Shown: positions 6,133 to 7,237 of the stretch, piece by piece
Layout: each line of letters begins with the position of its first letter
Position numbering within the stretch: position 1 is the stretch's first letter
Assembly (NCBI GenBank): GCA_022865525.1
Contig: JALHSV010000305.1
Span: 1 to 7,237, forward strand
Length of the DNA: 7,237 nt
Direction: 5' to 3'
Source of the DNA: Thermodesulfovibrionales bacterium
Lineage (GTDB): Bacteria > Nitrospirota > Thermodesulfovibrionia > Thermodesulfovibrionales > SM23-35
Translations under genes and position numbers: made by a program
The notes under the pieces: generated by a model
The model's database searches: none
The model's input: the letters and a program-made list of their open reading frames with translations, nothing else
What the model was told of the DNA's origin: nothing

Positions 6133-6780
6133 ATGATCTTCATAAGTCACAACAAGCGAGATCGTGATACCGCCAGAAACCTCGCCCTCTCTCTCGTTGC
6201 AGAGAACTTGAGCATTTGGTATGACGAATGGGAAATTACTGCCGGCGATTCGATCATCGCCCAGATTAATGCTGGACTTGCTAGTTGCACACACTTTCTT
6301 ATCATTTGGTCTCGCAATGCTGCTAAGTCGCATTGGGTCCGTCGCGAGCTTAGCTCTACACTAGCCCGCTCGATACAGATCGGAACACCGCGCCTAATAC
6401 CGATTCTTCTTGACCGAACGCCACTACCTGAGCTTCTTGCCGATATTAAAGCAATCAGGTATCAAGATGGTCGAGAAGAAGATCGACGCGATCTTATCCG
6501 CGCCGTTACGGGTCGTAATCCATCGGCTGATTTGATTCGCGCAGTAGTAAGAAAGTACCACGAAGTTATACGATGCCCTCAAAAGGCAGACACCGCAAGA
6601 CTCAAGGCCTGTCCTAAGTGTGGATCCGATTCTATCGAAGCCTGGGAAGATTTTGAGGTCAATCAAGAATGGGCCGATGGTCAGATTATGGAATCTCCAA
6701 CATTCATACCCGCAGTACGATGCCTTGAATGCGGATGGAGTAGGCGCCTGTATGATATCGATCCCGAAAGTGGTGTCTAA
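6133..6780 (+). CDS. TIR-domain protein with C-terminal zinc ribbon
   Basis: A 215-residue soluble protein. The TIR fold fills residues 1 to about 110. MIFISHNKRDRDTA is the first strand and box 1, IWYDEWEITAGDS (28-40) is the second strand and BB-loop region, and FLIIWSRNAAKSHWVRREL (55-73) is the S...W...EL signature. RLIPILLD (87-94) is a later core strand. After a charged linker (about 111-155) comes a zinc ribbon: Cys160-x2-Cys163 and Cys197-x2-Cys200, the second followed by GWSRR. Bacterial TIR proteins often cleave NAD+ or make cyclic ADP-ribose signals in antiphage immunity; the ribbon could bind nucleic acid or a partner. The helix where NADase TIRs carry their catalytic Glu (SIIAQINAGL, 40-49) has none. 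An in-frame TAA at 6118 and the AAGGAG site fix the start. GC and codon use are higher than in the TPR gene, so its origin probably differs. Confidence 0.88.
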   Translation: MIFISHNKRDRDTARNLALSLVAENLSIWYDEWEITAGDSIIAQINAGLASCTHFLIIWSRNAAKSHWVRRELSSTLARSIQIGTPRLIPILLDRTPLPELLADIKAIRYQDGREEDRRDLIRAVTGRNPSADLIRAVVRKYHEVIRCPQKADTARLKACPKCGSDSIEAWEDFEVNQEWADGQIMESPTFIPAVRCLECGWSRRLYDIDPESGV

Positions 6781-6827
6781 CTCAGCATGACAATGGACTC
6801 GTTTTACTCTCTGCTGAATGTTAATTC
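6775..6827. repeat. Imperfect inverted repeat after the TIR stop
   Basis: TAAC-TCAGCA (6778-6787) can pair with TGCTGA-AT-GTTA (6812-6823): 6 bp, a 2-nt bulge, then 4 bp, enclosing a 24-nt loop. There is no U-tract, so it is not an intrinsic terminator. The layout (GTCTAAC at the stop codon, GTTAATT on the other arm) loosely resembles an integron attC site but has a mismatch in the right core. Confidence 0.3.
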
Positions 6828-6836
6828 GCTAAATGC

Positions 6837-6842
6837 AAGGAG
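6837..6842 (+). promoter_or_regulatory. Ribosome binding site of the DUF3800-like remnant
   Basis: AAGGAG, 5 nt before ATG 6848. Its near-ideal sequence and spacing show that a translated gene once started here, or still does as a 15-codon peptide. Confidence 0.6.
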
Positions 6843-6847
6843 AAATC

Positions 6848-6991
6848 ATGAGTATTGTCTATTTTGTCATTGATGAATCTGGAACAAAAGGATAGGAAAA
6901 CATTGGTACCAGTTCTTTCATTATTACTTTTGACAAGAATACAGAAACCGCTATCTATTTCTTTGTTTGGGATGTTGGAATTTCAATTTGA
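6848..6991 (+). pseudogene. DUF3800-like N-terminal remnant with in-frame stop
   Basis: The frame from ATG 6848 encodes MSIVYFVIDESGTKG and then meets TAG at 6893-6895. Read through, it continues ENIGTSSFIITFDKNTETAI and ends at TGA 6989-6991. The opening 'YFVIDESG' followed by a hydrophobic strand ('SSFIIT') matches the start of DUF3800 proteins, whose conserved N-terminal DESG motif belongs to a presumed metal-binding active site. Complete members are over 200 residues, so both the internal stop and the loss of the rest mark a broken gene. The last codons (from about 6959) fall into T/G-rich low-complexity DNA and are probably unrelated. It is read in the same direction as the TIR gene and starts 67 nt after it, so the two may have formed a pair. 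A sequencing error at the TAG is possible but would not restore the missing C-terminus. Confidence 0.55.
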
Positions 6992-7030
6992 AATTTATTT
7001 ATAATTTGGGGTTTGTGATTTTGAACAATT
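6959..7030. repeat. T/G-rich low-complexity tract with a palindrome
   Basis: Irregular repeats of TTTGG, GGAATTT and GGGGTTTGTGATTT run from about 6959 to 7030. They include a perfect palindrome AATTTCAA-T-TTGAAATT (6979-6995). Such tracts occur as junction or intergenic sequence in some environmental bacterial genomes. Here it separates the broken DUF3800-like frame from the DUF4143 gene and may mark a deletion or insertion point. Confidence 0.4.
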
Positions 7031-7045
7031 CCAGAGCCAGGTCGA

Positions 7046-7237
7046 TCAAACGCCCCGAAAAAGACCGGCGATGGGGATAACCTGAATCCCATTCATTTCA
7101 AGATACTCTTCTCCGAGATAAAACAGGAAACCCTTTGTTCTCTGCGGCGCGTGGTTGACAAACTCCCGCAAGTGACTGATGTCCCTTTTGTCGACCGTCT
7201 CGCTAGCTTTGATTTCAACGGCATGGACGATACCCCC
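7046..7237 (-). CDS. AAA ATPase / DUF4143 protein, C-terminal fragment
   Basis: The last 63 codons of a gene entering from the right edge and stopping at TGA (complement of 7046-7048). In reading order the fragment has VEIKAS (residues 7-12 of the fragment), then DISHLREF, KGFLFYLGEE, and finally IQVIPIAGLFRGV at the C-terminus. This order (a beta strand with E-x-K, a helix 'L..F', a strand ending in LG, then 'viPl..l') is the C-terminal nuclease-like part of the DUF4143 domain. In the common large family it follows an N-terminal AAA ATPase domain in proteins of about 400 residues. Their role is poorly known, and they are frequent in accessory regions. It is convergent with the TIR and DUF3800-like frames. 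GC content returns to the level of the left part of the window. Confidence 0.75.
   Translation of the reverse strand, partial: GGIVHAVEIKASETVDKRDISHLREFVNHAPQRTKGFLFYLGEEYLEMNGIQVIPIAGLFRGV

Noticed and set aside
6787..6876. 28-codon open frame starting at the ATG after the TIR stop
   Set aside because: No ribosome binding site, and it overlaps the DUF3800-like start in another frame.

Overview
The window carries four complete protein-coding genes on the + strand. It is framed by two truncated genes on the - strand, and it also holds one disrupted gene remnant. Classic sigma70-type promoters (TTGACA, 17-bp spacer, TATAAC or TAAAAT) and GGAGG-type Shine-Dalgarno sites show that it is bacterial. 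An extracytoplasmic sensor-like domain on an ABC permease and a C-terminal DUF4143 fragment would suit a free-living, possibly Gram-negative environmental lineage. I cannot name the phylum from the sequence alone.

Left part (1 to about 2990, medium GC): the N-terminus of a DHA2/EmrB-type MFS exporter runs leftward from 140 under its own good promoter. Diverging from it is an operon of a short GntR regulator of the YtrA subfamily (322-723), an ABC ATPase (725-1546) and a large ABC permease (1539-3659). The genes are spaced 1 nt apart or overlap by 8 nt. The GntR start sits on a strong promoter overlapped by an inverted repeat, which points to autorepression and possibly leaderless translation. 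The ATPase would pair with the seven-helix permease. The permease carries about 450 residues of extra domain that topology places outside the membrane. Membrane-stress or antibiotic-responsive export is the family precedent; the substrate is unknown.

Middle part (about 2990-6130, AT-rich): base composition drops abruptly inside the permease frame near codon 484 and stays low through a membrane-anchored TPR protein (3734-5632) and a 500-nt gene-free stretch. This looks like a recombination boundary that kept the reading frame open.

Right part (6133-7237): a stand-alone protein with an N-terminal TIR domain and a C-terminal CxxC...CxxC zinc ribbon (6133-6780) is a candidate NAD-related immune or signalling effector. 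A remnant resembling the DUF3800 N-terminus follows, with a strong ribosome binding site and an in-frame TAG after 15 codons. A T/G-rich low-complexity tract separates it from the C-terminal end of an AAA ATPase/DUF4143 protein on the - strand. The about 2990-7040 interval reads as an accessory, patchwork insertion between more normal-composition flanks.
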